From NCBI GenBank assembly GCA_003537645.1, contig DPRM01000091.1:3848-23248 (forward strand): a DNA stretch of 19,401 nt, in the 5' to 3' direction. The notes beneath the pieces are model-generated. The model ran no database searches, was not told where the DNA came from, and saw only the letters and a program-made list of their open reading frames with translations. Positions within the stretch are counted from its first letter, which is position 1, and each line of letters starts with the position of its first letter. This stretch comes from Prolixibacteraceae bacterium (GTDB lineage Bacteria > Bacteroidota > Bacteroidia > Bacteroidales > Prolixibacteraceae). The position numbers were made by a program, and so were the translations under genes. Below are positions 7,826 through 16,289 of this stretch, one piece after another.

Positions 7826-8373
7826 ATCGCTCTTGATTTTGTTTTTTTCAAAATTTCGTAAACCCTGCGTTTGGCGCGCATATACTGTGTTTTACTTGTC
7901 GATTCGGTAATATTCAGTATTTGTGCTATTTCGCCGTGATCGTAACCTTCGAGCAGGTAAAGCGAGAAAACGATCCGCCCGCCTTCCGGAAGCTGGTTCA
8001 TCGCTTCAATAATGTTTTCGGTAGTGTATAGCGCTTCTTCCTGTTCCTCTTCAATGGCATCAAATCGGTGCATTTCATCAAAATACTTTAAATCCAGTTT
8101 CCGTTTGTTCAGCGCATTTATGCAAGTGTGAATCGTGATGGTTTTCAGCCAGGTACCGAACCCTGATTCGTTCCTGAAAGTTTCGAGTTTCTGAAAAGCC
8201 TGTATAAATGCTTCCTGCAACATATCTTCAGCATCCTCGCGGTTGTTCATCATGCGGAAACACACGTTAAACATCGCTTTGGAATACAACTGATAGAGCT
8301 GATAGCGGGCTTTGTTGCTGCCACGAATGCTTTCGGCTATCAAATCCTGATGTATGAATGCTGACTGACTCAA
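7822..8373 (-). CDS. ECF RNA polymerase sigma factor (sigma-70 family)
   Basis: A 183-residue protein with the ECF layout. Region 2 at about 22-93 includes the core-binding and -10 recognition stretch (NREDAEDMLQEAFIQAFQKLETFR, then GFGTWLKTITIHTCIN). Region 4 at about 120-176 has a helix-turn-helix (GEIAQILNITESTSKTQYMRAKRRVYEIL). The start codon is TTG at 8371-8373: there is no ATG upstream before an in-frame stop and none downstream before region 2. It overlaps the anti-sigma gene by 4 bp. A predicted ECF promoter just upstream suggests autoregulation. Divergent from the GH125 gene. Confidence 0.93.
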   Translation of the reverse strand: MSQSAFIHQDLIAESIRGSNKARYQLYQLYSKAMFNVCFRMMNNREDAEDMLQEAFIQAFQKLETFRNESGFGTWLKTITIHTCINALNKRKLDLKYFDEMHRFDAIEEEQEEALYTTENIIEAMNQLPEGGRIVFSLYLLEGYDHGEIAQILNITESTSKTQYMRAKRRVYEILKKTKSRAI

Positions 8374-8396
8374 ATTATTTAGATTTCGATTTTATT

Positions 8397-8424
8397 GACA
8401 AAGGTTTTTTGCAAAGGTTGCAAT
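8397..8424 (-). promoter_or_regulatory. Predicted autoregulated ECF promoter of the sigma operon
   Basis: On the minus strand ATTGCAACC (8424-8416), 16 bp, GTC (8399-8397), continuing AATA. It matches the predicted promoter of the DUF2807 gene in the nine-base -35 string, the spacing and the -10 GTC. The start of transcription would be about 15 nt before the TTG codon. Confidence 0.55.
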
Positions 8425-8469
8425 GGCTCAAATATTTTTTGTTTTCCCCGTTTCAGGTTCAAATTTGGA

Positions 8470-8477
8470 TAAATTTG
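8470..8477 (+). promoter_or_regulatory. Possible -7 element for the GH125 gene
   Basis: TAAATTTG matches TAnnTTTG exactly and would start RNA about 46 nt before the ATG at 8530. No TTTG lies at the right -33 distance, so this is weak. Confidence 0.28.
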
Positions 8478-8529
8478 CCTGACGATGCATATTGTTTCAA
8501 ATATAATCTGATAAAATCATACTTTAATC

Positions 8530-9966
8530 ATGTCGAATCGCAGAATGTTTATCAAAACCAGTGCTTTAGCCGGAATGGGTGTTCTGGCCGCAAGCCAGAC
8601 GAAAGTTTTAGGATCGGGTTTATTTCCGGTATTTGAGAGTAAACGTCCGCCGCTTGCCAATCGAAATTTTGTAAGTGATTCCGTAGAGAAAACCATAGCG
8701 AAAGTAAAATCGGCTATTACCAATCCTGAATTGGGATGGCTGTTCGAAAACTGTTTCCCGAATACCCTGGATACAACCGTTGATTTTGAAATTATTGACG
8801 GAAAGCCGGATACTTATGTAATTACCGGAGATATTGATGCCATGTGGCTGCGCGACAGCACCGCACAGATTTGGCCTTATTTGCCCTTGGTAAAAGAGGA
8901 TGCTAAACTGAAAGAACTGGTGAAAGGGGTCATTAACCGTCAGACCAAATGTATTTTGCTTGATCCGTACGCCAACGCTTTTTATAAAGATTTTACCCAG
9001 GAAAGTGAATGGAAACACGACCTGACCAAAATGAAACCCGGAATCCACGAACGGAAATGGGAAATCGACAGTTTGTGTTACCCCATCCGTCTGGCTCATG
9101 GCTATTGGAAATTGACCGGTGACACCAGTATGTTCGACAACAAATGGAAAGAAGCTATGCTTCTGATATTGCAAACATTCCGCGAACAACAGCGGTTTCA
9201 CGATAAAGGGCCTTATACTTTCCAGCGCGAAACTGCCTGGGCTACCGATGGCGTTCCGTTGAGCGGCTATGGCTATCCGGTAAAACCTTGCGGTTTGATT
9301 GTTTCCACTTTCCGCCCGAGCGACGACTGTACTTTGTTCCCGTATTTAATCCCGAGCAACATGTTTGCCATCGAGGTGCTGGGCTATCTGGTTGAGATGT
9401 GTTCAACTCCGGCACTGAAAGACGATGCCATAGTTGCCAAAGCCAAAGAAATCCAACAGCAGGTTAAGCAAGGACTGAATGAGAATGGAATTATCAATCA
9501 TCCGAAGTTTGGCAAAATTATCGCCTTCGAAGTGAACGGTTTCGGAAGTTTCCACTTTATGGACGATGCCAATGTGCCGTCGCTGTTGTCGCTGCCATAT
9601 TTGGGGGCTATTGCCCCCGACAGCAAGTTGTACCTGAATACCCGGAAAGTAGTACTTTCTGAAAACAATCCGTTCTTCTACAAAGGAACGGCAGGCGAGG
9701 GGATAGGTGGCCCACATACCGGAACTGATACTATTTGGCCGATGAGTATAATTTTAAGAGCTATTACCAGTATCGACGATCAGGAAATTAAACATTGTAT
9801 TGATGTATTGCTTAAAACCCACGCTGAAACCGGTTTTATGCACGAATCGTTCCACAAGGATGATGCAAAGAAGTTTACCCGAAAATGGTTTGCCTGGGCC
9901 AATACACTGTTTGGCGAAATGATCCTGAAAGTTTATCACGAACGTCCGCATTTGTTGAAAGGGTAG
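8530..9966 (+). CDS. Glycoside hydrolase family 125 exo-alpha-1,6-mannosidase
   Basis: A 478-residue protein. It starts with a Tat-like leader (N-R-R-M-F-I-K at 3-9, hydrophobic stretch to about 22), so it is probably exported folded to the periplasm. The rest is a full-length GH125 (alpha/alpha)6 domain with family signatures: TGDIDAMWLRDS (about 99-110), FRPSDD (261-266), MDDANVPSLL (344-353), GEGIGGPHTG (389-398) and MHESF (437-441). GH125 enzymes remove non-reducing alpha-1,6-linked mannose from N-glycans or yeast mannan by inversion; the Asp in the FRPSDD region and the Glu in HESF are the likely catalytic pair (from family knowledge). No SusC/SusD or other glycosidase is nearby, so it is not in a visible utilisation locus. 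Confidence 0.94.
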   Translation: MSNRRMFIKTSALAGMGVLAASQTKVLGSGLFPVFESKRPPLANRNFVSDSVEKTIAKVKSAITNPELGWLFENCFPNTLDTTVDFEIIDGKPDTYVITGDIDAMWLRDSTAQIWPYLPLVKEDAKLKELVKGVINRQTKCILLDPYANAFYKDFTQESEWKHDLTKMKPGIHERKWEIDSLCYPIRLAHGYWKLTGDTSMFDNKWKEAMLLILQTFREQQRFHDKGPYTFQRETAWATDGVPLSGYGYPVKPCGLIVSTFRPSDDCTLFPYLIPSNMFAIEVLGYLVEMCSTPALKDDAIVAKAKEIQQQVKQGLNENGIINHPKFGKIIAFEVNGFGSFHFMDDANVPSLLSLPYLGAIAPDSKLYLNTRKVVLSENNPFFYKGTAGEGIGGPHTGTDTIWPMSIILRAITSIDDQEIKHCIDVLLKTHAETGFMHESFHKDDAKKFTRKWFAWANTLFGEMILKVYHERPHLLKG

Positions 9967-9986
9967 GAGATTCTGCAAATTTTGCT

Positions 9987-10028
9987 AAAAAAAATGATCC
10001 GGTCTGACATCGTTTGTCAAACCGGATC
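9987..10028 (-). terminator. Rho-independent terminator after the VIT-vWA gene
   Basis: Stem GATCCGGT (9996-10003) with ACCGGATC (10021-10028), extended by TGACA (10005-10009) with TGTCA (10015-10019) across a single mismatch, loop of 5. On the minus strand it is followed by ATTTTTTTTAG. It lies 34 bp past the stop at 10062 and between convergent genes, so it may also block read-through from GH125. Confidence 0.85.
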
Positions 10029-10061
10029 AACATTCAGAAACACATCCTTAAATTACCCGAG

Positions 10062-12320
10062 CTATTTTTTTACAATTTTACAATTTCCAGCAGGAACGCC
10101 ATCGATTAACAACTGCACTAAATATATTCCTGCCGATGTAATGTCTTCATCAGTAAGTTTATAATTGTTTGTTGTTTGATTTAATCCGCTGATGTCAATC
10201 GTTGTGATTTTTTCGCCGGTACTGTTATATATTTCAAGTAACTTTTCTTTTCCCAAATCATTCTTTTCGAGGTAAATAATTATCGTGACCTGATTCACAA
10301 ACGGATTGGGATAGGCTGCCTGTAATTTTGAAGTACTGGCTGTCTGATTTTTCGAGCCGGGGTCAAAGAAAGTCATTCCGACAATTGCTCCACCATAATT
10401 CCCGATTGCTTTATCCGAAACTCCCTGCGGCATTGGGTTGGGTACGACAACGGTTGTCATCTCCCCACCTTCATTTCTTTTTATTGAATCAACCGCCACG
10501 AAAGAAGTGTATTGGGTAAGCAGGTTATATTTCAGACCCAAGGCAATAATTTCCTTTTTTGTTTCGTCGCTTACCGTATTTGACCCATAGTCGCTAAGTA
10601 TTTGTAGTCGCTGCCTGGCCCATAAATAGCTCAATGCCCTGTTTTTATCCGACGGTGGATAGTTGCTGAATTGCAGTGTTTTTGAATAAGGTGTATTGAT
10701 TCCGGCGATACCTGAAAGTGTTAGCGAACCTTGCAGCGGGCTATTCCATTTACCAAAAATCAGGATCGGGCGTTCCGAAAAAACATCAGGAATTCTTACA
10801 GGTTCAACATCTGAAACCGAAATGCCATTGAAACTGGCGCTGATATTGGATAAAACGGGACTCTCAACATATTTTCTGAACAAATCAGCTTGTTCCTGAG
10901 CCTCTTTTTCATTTAAAACAATAAAAGGTTCTCCCATTCCGGCATGTGCAATGCCTTCGATGATGTACCTGTTTACGCCCGAACCAATTCCGAAAGCAAA
11001 GAAGTTAGCTTTGTTCAAATTGTTTCTCACCAATTCAAAAGCTTGTTTTTCAACGGTAACATAGCCATCGGTGGCGATCAGAAATATTCTTGAAAAGTTT
11101 TGATCGGTGGGGTAAGTAAGCGCTTTTTGCAAAGCCGGAAGCAGTTCGGTTCCGCCTGCACCTTGCAGCTTGCTGATAAAACTTAACGCTTCCTCAATAT
11201 TCTTTGATGTCGCTTCTTTTGATTCGTTAAATAAAAAGCTCGATCCGCCTGCAAAACAAAGGATGTTGAACTTTTCCTGTGGCTTCAGGTTTTGAATGAT
11301 TTCAACCATCAGCTTTTTAGAAGTTTCGATCGGGAACCCAGACATAGAACCTGAAATATCAAGAATAAAAACATACTCGCGTAAGTTCAAATCATTGGCA
11401 GTGGGTGAGGCTGGTGGCTGAATCATCGACAAAAAGAAATTCTCGTTTTCGCCTTCGTATAGAAGCATTCCGGTTTTGTGCATTTCACCGGCTAAAACAT
11501 AGTCGAGAACAAAATCTCTGTTTCCCGAAAGCGAATCACTTGCGGGTAGTGAACATTCTGCTACATTTTCGTTGATATAACTGATATCAAGCTTTTCGTG
11601 CGAAGGACAATTGATGGCCGAAACCGGCATTCCGCCGTCAATCGTAACATCAATATCGAAAGTGCTTTTGGGCGCTTCGCCTTCATGTGTGTAAGGAATT
11701 TCAACCCAGGTACTATCTTTCGGATCAGACGACGACTGACTGAAATACCTTGGCCCGACTACTGTTGGGTAAACAAACTCGTAAACACCATTCACCGGAG
11801 TAATCAGTTCGGTGTATTTAAGCACAATGTCGATGGTGTCGCCAGGCATAATGTTTCCGACCCGCATTTGTAACACATTGGGTCGTTCCTGTTCGAGCAA
11901 AGTGGCGGTATAACCTTGTTCAACAGCTTCTTCGTATTCTTGCTGCGCCTTTTCTTTTTCTTTGATTACAGCAGTTAAAATTCTTTCCCCAATCACCATT
12001 TTCAGATGGTAAACCGCTGCTTTTGTCGAGGCCGGAAAGATGTATTTCGATTCGATGGGTGATTTTCCGGTGTTCATGTATCGCTGACAAATGGTTACAT
12101 CGGCAATGACACCCACAATCGAAACATCAACTTTGGTCGATTTCAGCGGGAGATGTTCGATGGTAGAATCTTTACATTCGATATAAAAGAAAGGCGAAAT
12201 GGTTTTATCAGCCGGGGCTTCTTCCTGCGCCAAAACTTTTCCGGGAAAAAGTAGAAAAAAATAGCTTAACACAAACAAAAAAACACATGATTTGGGATGA
12301 TTTAACTGAATGGTTTTCAT
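10062..12320 (-). CDS. VIT and von Willebrand A domain protein with T9SS C-terminal sorting domain
   Basis: A 752-residue secreted protein. Signal peptide 1-31 (cleavage after VLA-Q). A VIT (inter-alpha-trypsin inhibitor type) domain spans about 40-175, with the usual IVGVIADVTICQRYMN and FPASTKAAVYHLKM strands. A vWA domain spans about 314-490, with MIDAS D321-I-S-G-S325 and D418 in the ATDGY motif, so metal-dependent ligand binding is expected. A linker follows, then a T9SS type A sorting domain from about 666 (AAYPNPF, later a GIYLVQL strand and KIVKK end), which sends the protein through the outer membrane to the surface. The role of bacterial VIT-vWA proteins is poorly defined. Single gene with its own terminator. 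Confidence 0.92.
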   Translation of the reverse strand: MKTIQLNHPKSCVFLFVLSYFFLLFPGKVLAQEEAPADKTISPFFYIECKDSTIEHLPLKSTKVDVSIVGVIADVTICQRYMNTGKSPIESKYIFPASTKAAVYHLKMVIGERILTAVIKEKEKAQQEYEEAVEQGYTATLLEQERPNVLQMRVGNIMPGDTIDIVLKYTELITPVNGVYEFVYPTVVGPRYFSQSSSDPKDSTWVEIPYTHEGEAPKSTFDIDVTIDGGMPVSAINCPSHEKLDISYINENVAECSLPASDSLSGNRDFVLDYVLAGEMHKTGMLLYEGENENFFLSMIQPPASPTANDLNLREYVFILDISGSMSGFPIETSKKLMVEIIQNLKPQEKFNILCFAGGSSFLFNESKEATSKNIEEALSFISKLQGAGGTELLPALQKALTYPTDQNFSRIFLIATDGYVTVEKQAFELVRNNLNKANFFAFGIGSGVNRYIIEGIAHAGMGEPFIVLNEKEAQEQADLFRKYVESPVLSNISASFNGISVSDVEPVRIPDVFSERPILIFGKWNSPLQGSLTLSGIAGINTPYSKTLQFSNYPPSDKNRALSYLWARQRLQILSDYGSNTVSDETKKEIIALGLKYNLLTQYTSFVAVDSIKRNEGGEMTTVVVPNPMPQGVSDKAIGNYGGAIVGMTFFDPGSKNQTASTSKLQAAYPNPFVNQVTIIIYLEKNDLGKEKLLEIYNSTGEKITTIDISGLNQTTNNYKLTDEDITSAGIYLVQLLIDGVPAGNCKIVKK

Positions 12321-12424
12321 GGGTAGGTTTTTTTGTTAAAGTTAACTGAATAAATTGGAAATCAGTATGCTTATGAAGTTACAAAGATGAAATAAATGCT
12401 AAAAAGGTTGCGTAAAGGTTACAA

Positions 12425-12464
12425 TAAAAAGAAATCCTCCCAGGTATGGAAACCGGGGAGGATT
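12425..12464 (-). terminator. Rho-independent terminator after the TldD/TldE operon
   Basis: Perfect 9-bp stem AATCCTCCC (12433-12441) with GGGAGGATT (12456-12464), 14-nt loop. On the minus strand it is followed by TCTTTTTATT. It lies 25 bp past the stop at 12489. Confidence 0.85.
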
Positions 12465-12488
12465 CATCAATTTGTTCAAACTAATAAT

Positions 12489-13829
12489 TTAAATTCCTGC
12501 TATTACCACATCGTCGAATACTAAACTTGGCACTTTAAGCGAGCTGTAAATAAATGGATCGTTTGCAACTTCAGTAAGTTTATGCCAGAATTTGAGATGG
12601 TTGTCGGCCATGTTCATTTCGGCCACATTCTGAACAAATTTACCATTGTCGAATAGTTTGCCAATGATACCAATAGAGAAATCGCCTGTTGTGGAATTGG
12701 AATTTCCTCCAATAAAGTCAGTGATTAAAATACACCGCCCCAAATCTTTCACAATTTCATCAACGCTGCGCGATCCGGGAGGTAAAATCAGATTTGAAAT
12801 TGAACCTGATGTTGGTTCCCATCCCAGTTTACGACTGTAATACCAGTCAACCAGAAACTCGTTCAAAACCCCTTCGGTAAAGAGATTTCGCTTTTTGGCA
12901 GGGAATCCATCTCCGTCGTAATATTTCGAGCCAAGTCCACGCACAAGGAACGGATCGTCCTGAAGTGTTAAAAGCTTACTTCCAATTTGCTGGCCTTTTT
13001 TATCGGCTAAAAATGAACGTTTTTGCTGAATGCTTCCGGCTGACATTGGTCCCTGCAATCCTCCCAGAACTTGCCCGACAACCCTGTTCTCAATAATCAC
13101 CGGAAGGGTTTCAGTTTCAATTTTTTTACCTCCAAGCAGGTCGAGTGTACGGATGGCAGCCAAATTTCCAACTTCCTGAAGTGAGGGAAGATCGCCGCGA
13201 TAACGACAGCCTACCCAATTGTAACCAGCCGGTCGCCGGTCGCCTTCATCCTGTGCGGTCATTGAGGCGCCAGTCCAGCATTGGGTGGTTCGGTTCGCGC
13301 CTTCAAAACCATTGCTCGATTTTACATACTCTTCGTACGTTTCGTCATATTCGCCGGCTTCAACCGAAATTACTTTGTTTCCACCTTTTTTCAGGCAGGC
13401 ATCTTCCACTGCTTTAACCATTTCATGCCGTCTTTCGGGGCTTAGTTTATCCTGATCAGGATCAGCAAGTTGCAAGTCGTAATTTGACCTTCCGGTGTAA
13501 TATTTAGGGTCGGGGAGTGTCCGGAACGGATCCTCTTCCATAATCTTGGCGCTTTCAATAACATCGGTAATAAAACCCGAAAGTGTCGATTTTCGGAAGT
13601 CGGGTGTTGACTGACTGGCATAACGGTTATTGATAAAAACCTGAAGATTCAAGCCTTGTGTGGTGGCCTCTTTAATCACTTCCGGTTTACGATCGCGATA
13701 GTTTATTTCGACGAACCTGTTTTTGGAAAGTCTCACCTTACAATCGTTTGCCCCTGCTTTTTTAGTCTGGTCAATTACCCAGTCGGCCAGTTCCTGAAAT
13801 TCTTTTTGCTGATTACTATTTGTACTCAT
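12489..13829 (-). CDS. pmbA: TldE/PmbA-type metallopeptidase partner subunit
   Basis: 446 residues from the ATG at 13827-13829. The frame is open to 13931, but this start overlaps the tldD-like stop as ATGA and has an AAAGGAGG ribosome site 6 nt before it, so it is the real one. It is a TldD/PmbA-family protein with LGGLQGPMSAGSIQQKRSFL where TldD has its metal site. It lacks HExxxH, as expected for the TldE/PmbA half, which is the non-catalytic subunit of the TldD-TldE heterodimer. In other bacteria the pair degrades unfolded peptides and processes microcin or antitoxin precursors. No signal peptide is seen, unlike its partner. Confidence 0.9.
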   Translation of the reverse strand: MSTNSNQQKEFQELADWVIDQTKKAGANDCKVRLSKNRFVEINYRDRKPEVIKEATTQGLNLQVFINNRYASQSTPDFRKSTLSGFITDVIESAKIMEEDPFRTLPDPKYYTGRSNYDLQLADPDQDKLSPERRHEMVKAVEDACLKKGGNKVISVEAGEYDETYEEYVKSSNGFEGANRTTQCWTGASMTAQDEGDRRPAGYNWVGCRYRGDLPSLQEVGNLAAIRTLDLLGGKKIETETLPVIIENRVVGQVLGGLQGPMSAGSIQQKRSFLADKKGQQIGSKLLTLQDDPFLVRGLGSKYYDGDGFPAKKRNLFTEGVLNEFLVDWYYSRKLGWEPTSGSISNLILPPGSRSVDEIVKDLGRCILITDFIGGNSNSTTGDFSIGIIGKLFDNGKFVQNVAEMNMADNHLKFWHKLTEVANDPFIYSSLKVPSLVFDDVVIAGI

Positions 13830-15370
13830 GACTGGCCTCCTTTCTGGCGGGTTCCACCAACAGTTAATGATTTGACCAAACAGGTTGGCAATCCAAACGA
13901 TACGGGAACTCCCTGTCCGTTTTTGCCGCATTGGCCGGCGCCACCATAATCCATTTCAAGGTTGTTGCCCAGCATAATGATATTGGTAAGCATTTTCGGG
14001 CCATTGCCCATAATGTTTACGTCTTTTATAGGAGCGGTAAGTTTGCCGTTTTCAATCATTCGCCCTTTTGGAACGTAGAATGCAAAATCGCCTTCGCCAA
14101 TTTTTACTTGCCCGTTGCTGACTTCTTCTACATAAATTCCATTTCCGGCTTGTCTGATCACATCTTCCGGGCTCGCCGTTCCACCAAGCATATAGGTGTT
14201 GCGCATCCGTGGTATCGGGTAGTTCTGGAAGTCCTGCCTGCGGCCATTTCCGGTAGGTTCAACACCATAATGTTTTGCCGAAATTTTATCGTGCAGATAG
14301 CCGGTCAGTATCCCATTTTCGACCAAAATGGTCCTTTTGCCCGGCGTTCCTTCGTCGTCAACATTTAGGCTTCCGGCGAGGTTCATATTGGTTCCATCGT
14401 CAATAATAGTTACAAAAGGTTCAGCCACTTTCTTTCCAATCATGTTGCTGAAGGTGGATATTTTCTTGCGGTTAAAATCGGCTTCCATGCCATGACCAAT
14501 GGCTTCGTGCAGCAAAATTCCTGTAACTCCGGGGCCAAGTACAACCGGTATTTCTCCGGCTGGTGGCTGAATGGCGTCAAAAAGAGTCAGTGCATTGTTC
14601 ACTGCTTTTGTTGATACTTTGTTAACGACCTCTTCGGTATAAAATGAAAAATCGCGGTGACCGCCCATGTTATAGAACGACTGTTCGCGTTTGCCGTTTC
14701 TTTCGGCAACCACCGAAGCGTAAATGTATCCGTGAGGAATCAAATCTTCGGCCATTACTCCATCGCTGGTAACAACCAGTACGCGTTTTGCAGAACTAAG
14801 AAATCCGGCATTCACTTTTATTACTTCCGGCGAAAGACTGAAGCATTTTTGATGAATTTTTTGAATGAGCGGCAATTTTGAATTTGCAGGAATGCCATTG
14901 AAATTGAGTGCAACCGGATAATAATTACCGGTTTTAAGCTTGTTGAATGACGCGGCCACCGGAGTGGCGTTCATGTTGCACAAAGTTGAAGCAGTAGAGG
15001 CTGCCGATAACATTGATTGTTCGGTGAGTTCCTGGGTAAAACCATAACCTATCTGATCGCCTTTCACTGTTCGGATACCTACTCCCAGAGAGATATCGCC
15101 ATACGAACGGTTTACTTTGCCATCTTCAAGCCCAAGGTAATTCATAACCGAGTATTCAAAATAAAGGTCGGCAAAATCGCCGCCTTTCGAGAGCGCCTTA
15201 GCCAAGAGCTTCCGGCAGATTTTTTCATCAATCCCGAATTCTTTCAGAAAGTAGTTTCCTGATGTTGGCGAATCAAGCAACATACTGGCTTCAAGTTCGG
15301 GAAGTAAAAGCATGGCACCGCCCAGCAAGGCTGTGTCCTGAATGAATTTTCTTCTCGATAATGGTTTCAT
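13826..15370 (-). CDS. tldD: TldD-type metalloprotease with Tat-like leader
   Basis: A 514-residue protein. The leader has S-R-R-K-F-I-Q at 5-11 and a short hydrophobic stretch, a good Tat-type signal; the leader is followed by LPELEAS. The body is a full TldD with the zinc-binding H288-E-A-I-G-H293 motif and the conserved C481-G-K-N-G-Q motif whose Cys is a metal ligand in the family. It is the catalytic half of a TldD-TldE heterodimeric peptidase whose active site is enclosed and admits only extended peptides. First gene of a two-gene operon, overlapping the TldE gene by 4 bp. TldD in Enterobacteria is cytosolic, so the leader points to a periplasmic role. Confidence 0.92.
   Translation of the reverse strand: MKPLSRRKFIQDTALLGGAMLLLPELEASMLLDSPTSGNYFLKEFGIDEKICRKLLAKALSKGGDFADLYFEYSVMNYLGLEDGKVNRSYGDISLGVGIRTVKGDQIGYGFTQELTEQSMLSAASTASTLCNMNATPVAASFNKLKTGNYYPVALNFNGIPANSKLPLIQKIHQKCFSLSPEVIKVNAGFLSSAKRVLVVTSDGVMAEDLIPHGYIYASVVAERNGKREQSFYNMGGHRDFSFYTEEVVNKVSTKAVNNALTLFDAIQPPAGEIPVVLGPGVTGILLHEAIGHGMEADFNRKKISTFSNMIGKKVAEPFVTIIDDGTNMNLAGSLNVDDEGTPGKRTILVENGILTGYLHDKISAKHYGVEPTGNGRRQDFQNYPIPRMRNTYMLGGTASPEDVIRQAGNGIYVEEVSNGQVKIGEGDFAFYVPKGRMIENGKLTAPIKDVNIMGNGPKMLTNIIMLGNNLEMDYGGAGQCGKNGQGVPVSFGLPTCLVKSLTVGGTRQKGGQS
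13836..13843 (-). promoter_or_regulatory. Strong Shine-Dalgarno for the TldE/PmbA start
   Basis: AAAGGAGG read on the minus strand, 6 nt before the ATG at 13829 and inside the end of the tldD-like gene. Most genes in this window have no such site, and here it decides between two possible starts. Confidence 0.7.
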
Positions 15371-15627
15371 TTTGATTGATGTGAATTAAACTGATTAATT
15401 GGCATTATGCTTCAGGAAGTTATTTCTGAAAAATAAAAGGGAAACAAAATCTGAAATGGAAAATCATGGAAATAAACTTTTGAATCAAACATTGGATAAT
15501 TTGGTTTTTTTTCTTACGACTATGTCGTGTCAATTGTTTCATTATCAATTATTAAAGAAGGATTTGTTTGTATTAACACTTATTAGCATAAATTTCTTAC
15601 GCATGTAAAAACATTCATAACCACAGT
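15371..15627. other. Divergent intergenic region between tldD and the DedA operon
   Basis: 257 bp, AT-rich, with no supported gene. It contains a small inverted repeat ACGAC-TAT-GTCGT at 15516-15528, possibly an operator, between the two divergent starts. No TAnnTTTG -7 box with a good -33 was found for either side. Confidence 0.4.
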
Positions 15628-16287
15628 ATGTTATTGGTTGGAAATATTTGTTTAATGATTGACCTTATATTCTTAAACACCCCGCTGGCGGTTTTAACTG
15701 ATCCAGCCAATTTGATTAAGTTCGGGGGGATTTTCATTCTCCTGATTATCATTTACCTTGAAACAGGATTTTTTCTTGGATTGATCCTGCCCGGTGGCGA
15801 TTACCTGATTTTTACTGCCGGCTTGCTTTGTGGCACTCATTACCTCGATTTGCCTTTACCTGTTTTGATGCTCTCAATGATGACAGCTGCTGTATTGGGC
15901 GATTTTACAGGTTATACAAAAGGTAAATGGCTCGGTCCGAAGCTCTTCGATAAACCCGATGCAAAGTTTTTTAAACGTTCATATCTTGAAAAATCCAGAG
16001 CTTTTTACGAAAAGTATGGTGCAATTGCTTTTATAACCGGAAGGTTTCTGCCCGTTATCCGCACAATGATTCCAATTCTTGCCGGAGCTAACGGATTTTC
16101 GTTGTTACGGTTCAGTTATCTGAATGTACTGGGTGCAGTTATTTGGATTGGAATTCTTACTCCATTGGGATATTACCTGGGGCAGGCTTATCCGCAACTT
16201 TTAAAATACAGTATTTGGTTCCTGGTGGGATTTATAATTATGGCATCGTTACCAACTTTAAAAATCATTAACCCATTTAAAAAATAA
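15628..16287 (+). CDS. DedA-family (VTT/SNARE-associated) membrane protein
   Basis: 219 residues if it begins at the first ATG; a second ATG at 15655 (MIDLIFLN) is equally plausible. About five membrane segments. It has the DedA hallmarks: an acidic residue in a membrane helix (E45 in YLETGFFLG), a re-entrant LPGGD (54-58), GDFTGYTKGKWLGP (91-104), and the arginine motif GRFLPVIRTMIPILAG (138-153). DedA proteins are thought to move lipids, such as undecaprenyl phosphate or aminophospholipids, between membrane leaflets in a manner linked to proton motive force. First gene of a three-gene operon, with only 2 bp to the next start. Confidence 0.9.
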   Translation: MLLVGNICLMIDLIFLNTPLAVLTDPANLIKFGGIFILLIIIYLETGFFLGLILPGGDYLIFTAGLLCGTHYLDLPLPVLMLSMMTAAVLGDFTGYTKGKWLGPKLFDKPDAKFFKRSYLEKSRAFYEKYGAIAFITGRFLPVIRTMIPILAGANGFSLLRFSYLNVLGAVIWIGILTPLGYYLGQAYPQLLKYSIWFLVGFIIMASLPTLKIINPFKK

Positions 16288-16289
16288 AA

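Noticed and set aside
8530..9966. GH125 gene as part of a polysaccharide utilisation locus
   Set aside because: No SusC/SusD, sulfatase or other glycosidase is in the window; neighbours are a sigma operon and a surface protein.
13830..13931. 34-residue N-terminal extension of the TldE/PmbA frame
   Set aside because: It overlaps the tldD-like gene by about 100 bp, is not like the family N-terminus, and the ATG at 13829 has an AAAGGAGG site and ATGA overlap.
15516..15528. ACGAC-TAT-GTCGT dyad as a firm operator
   Set aside because: Only 5-bp arms and a single occurrence noticed; too short to claim beyond a mention.
15399..15608. 69-residue rightward open frame in the tldD-dedA gap
   Set aside because: Composition is that of AT-rich intergenic DNA, with no motif, signal peptide or ribosome site. 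I regard it as chance.
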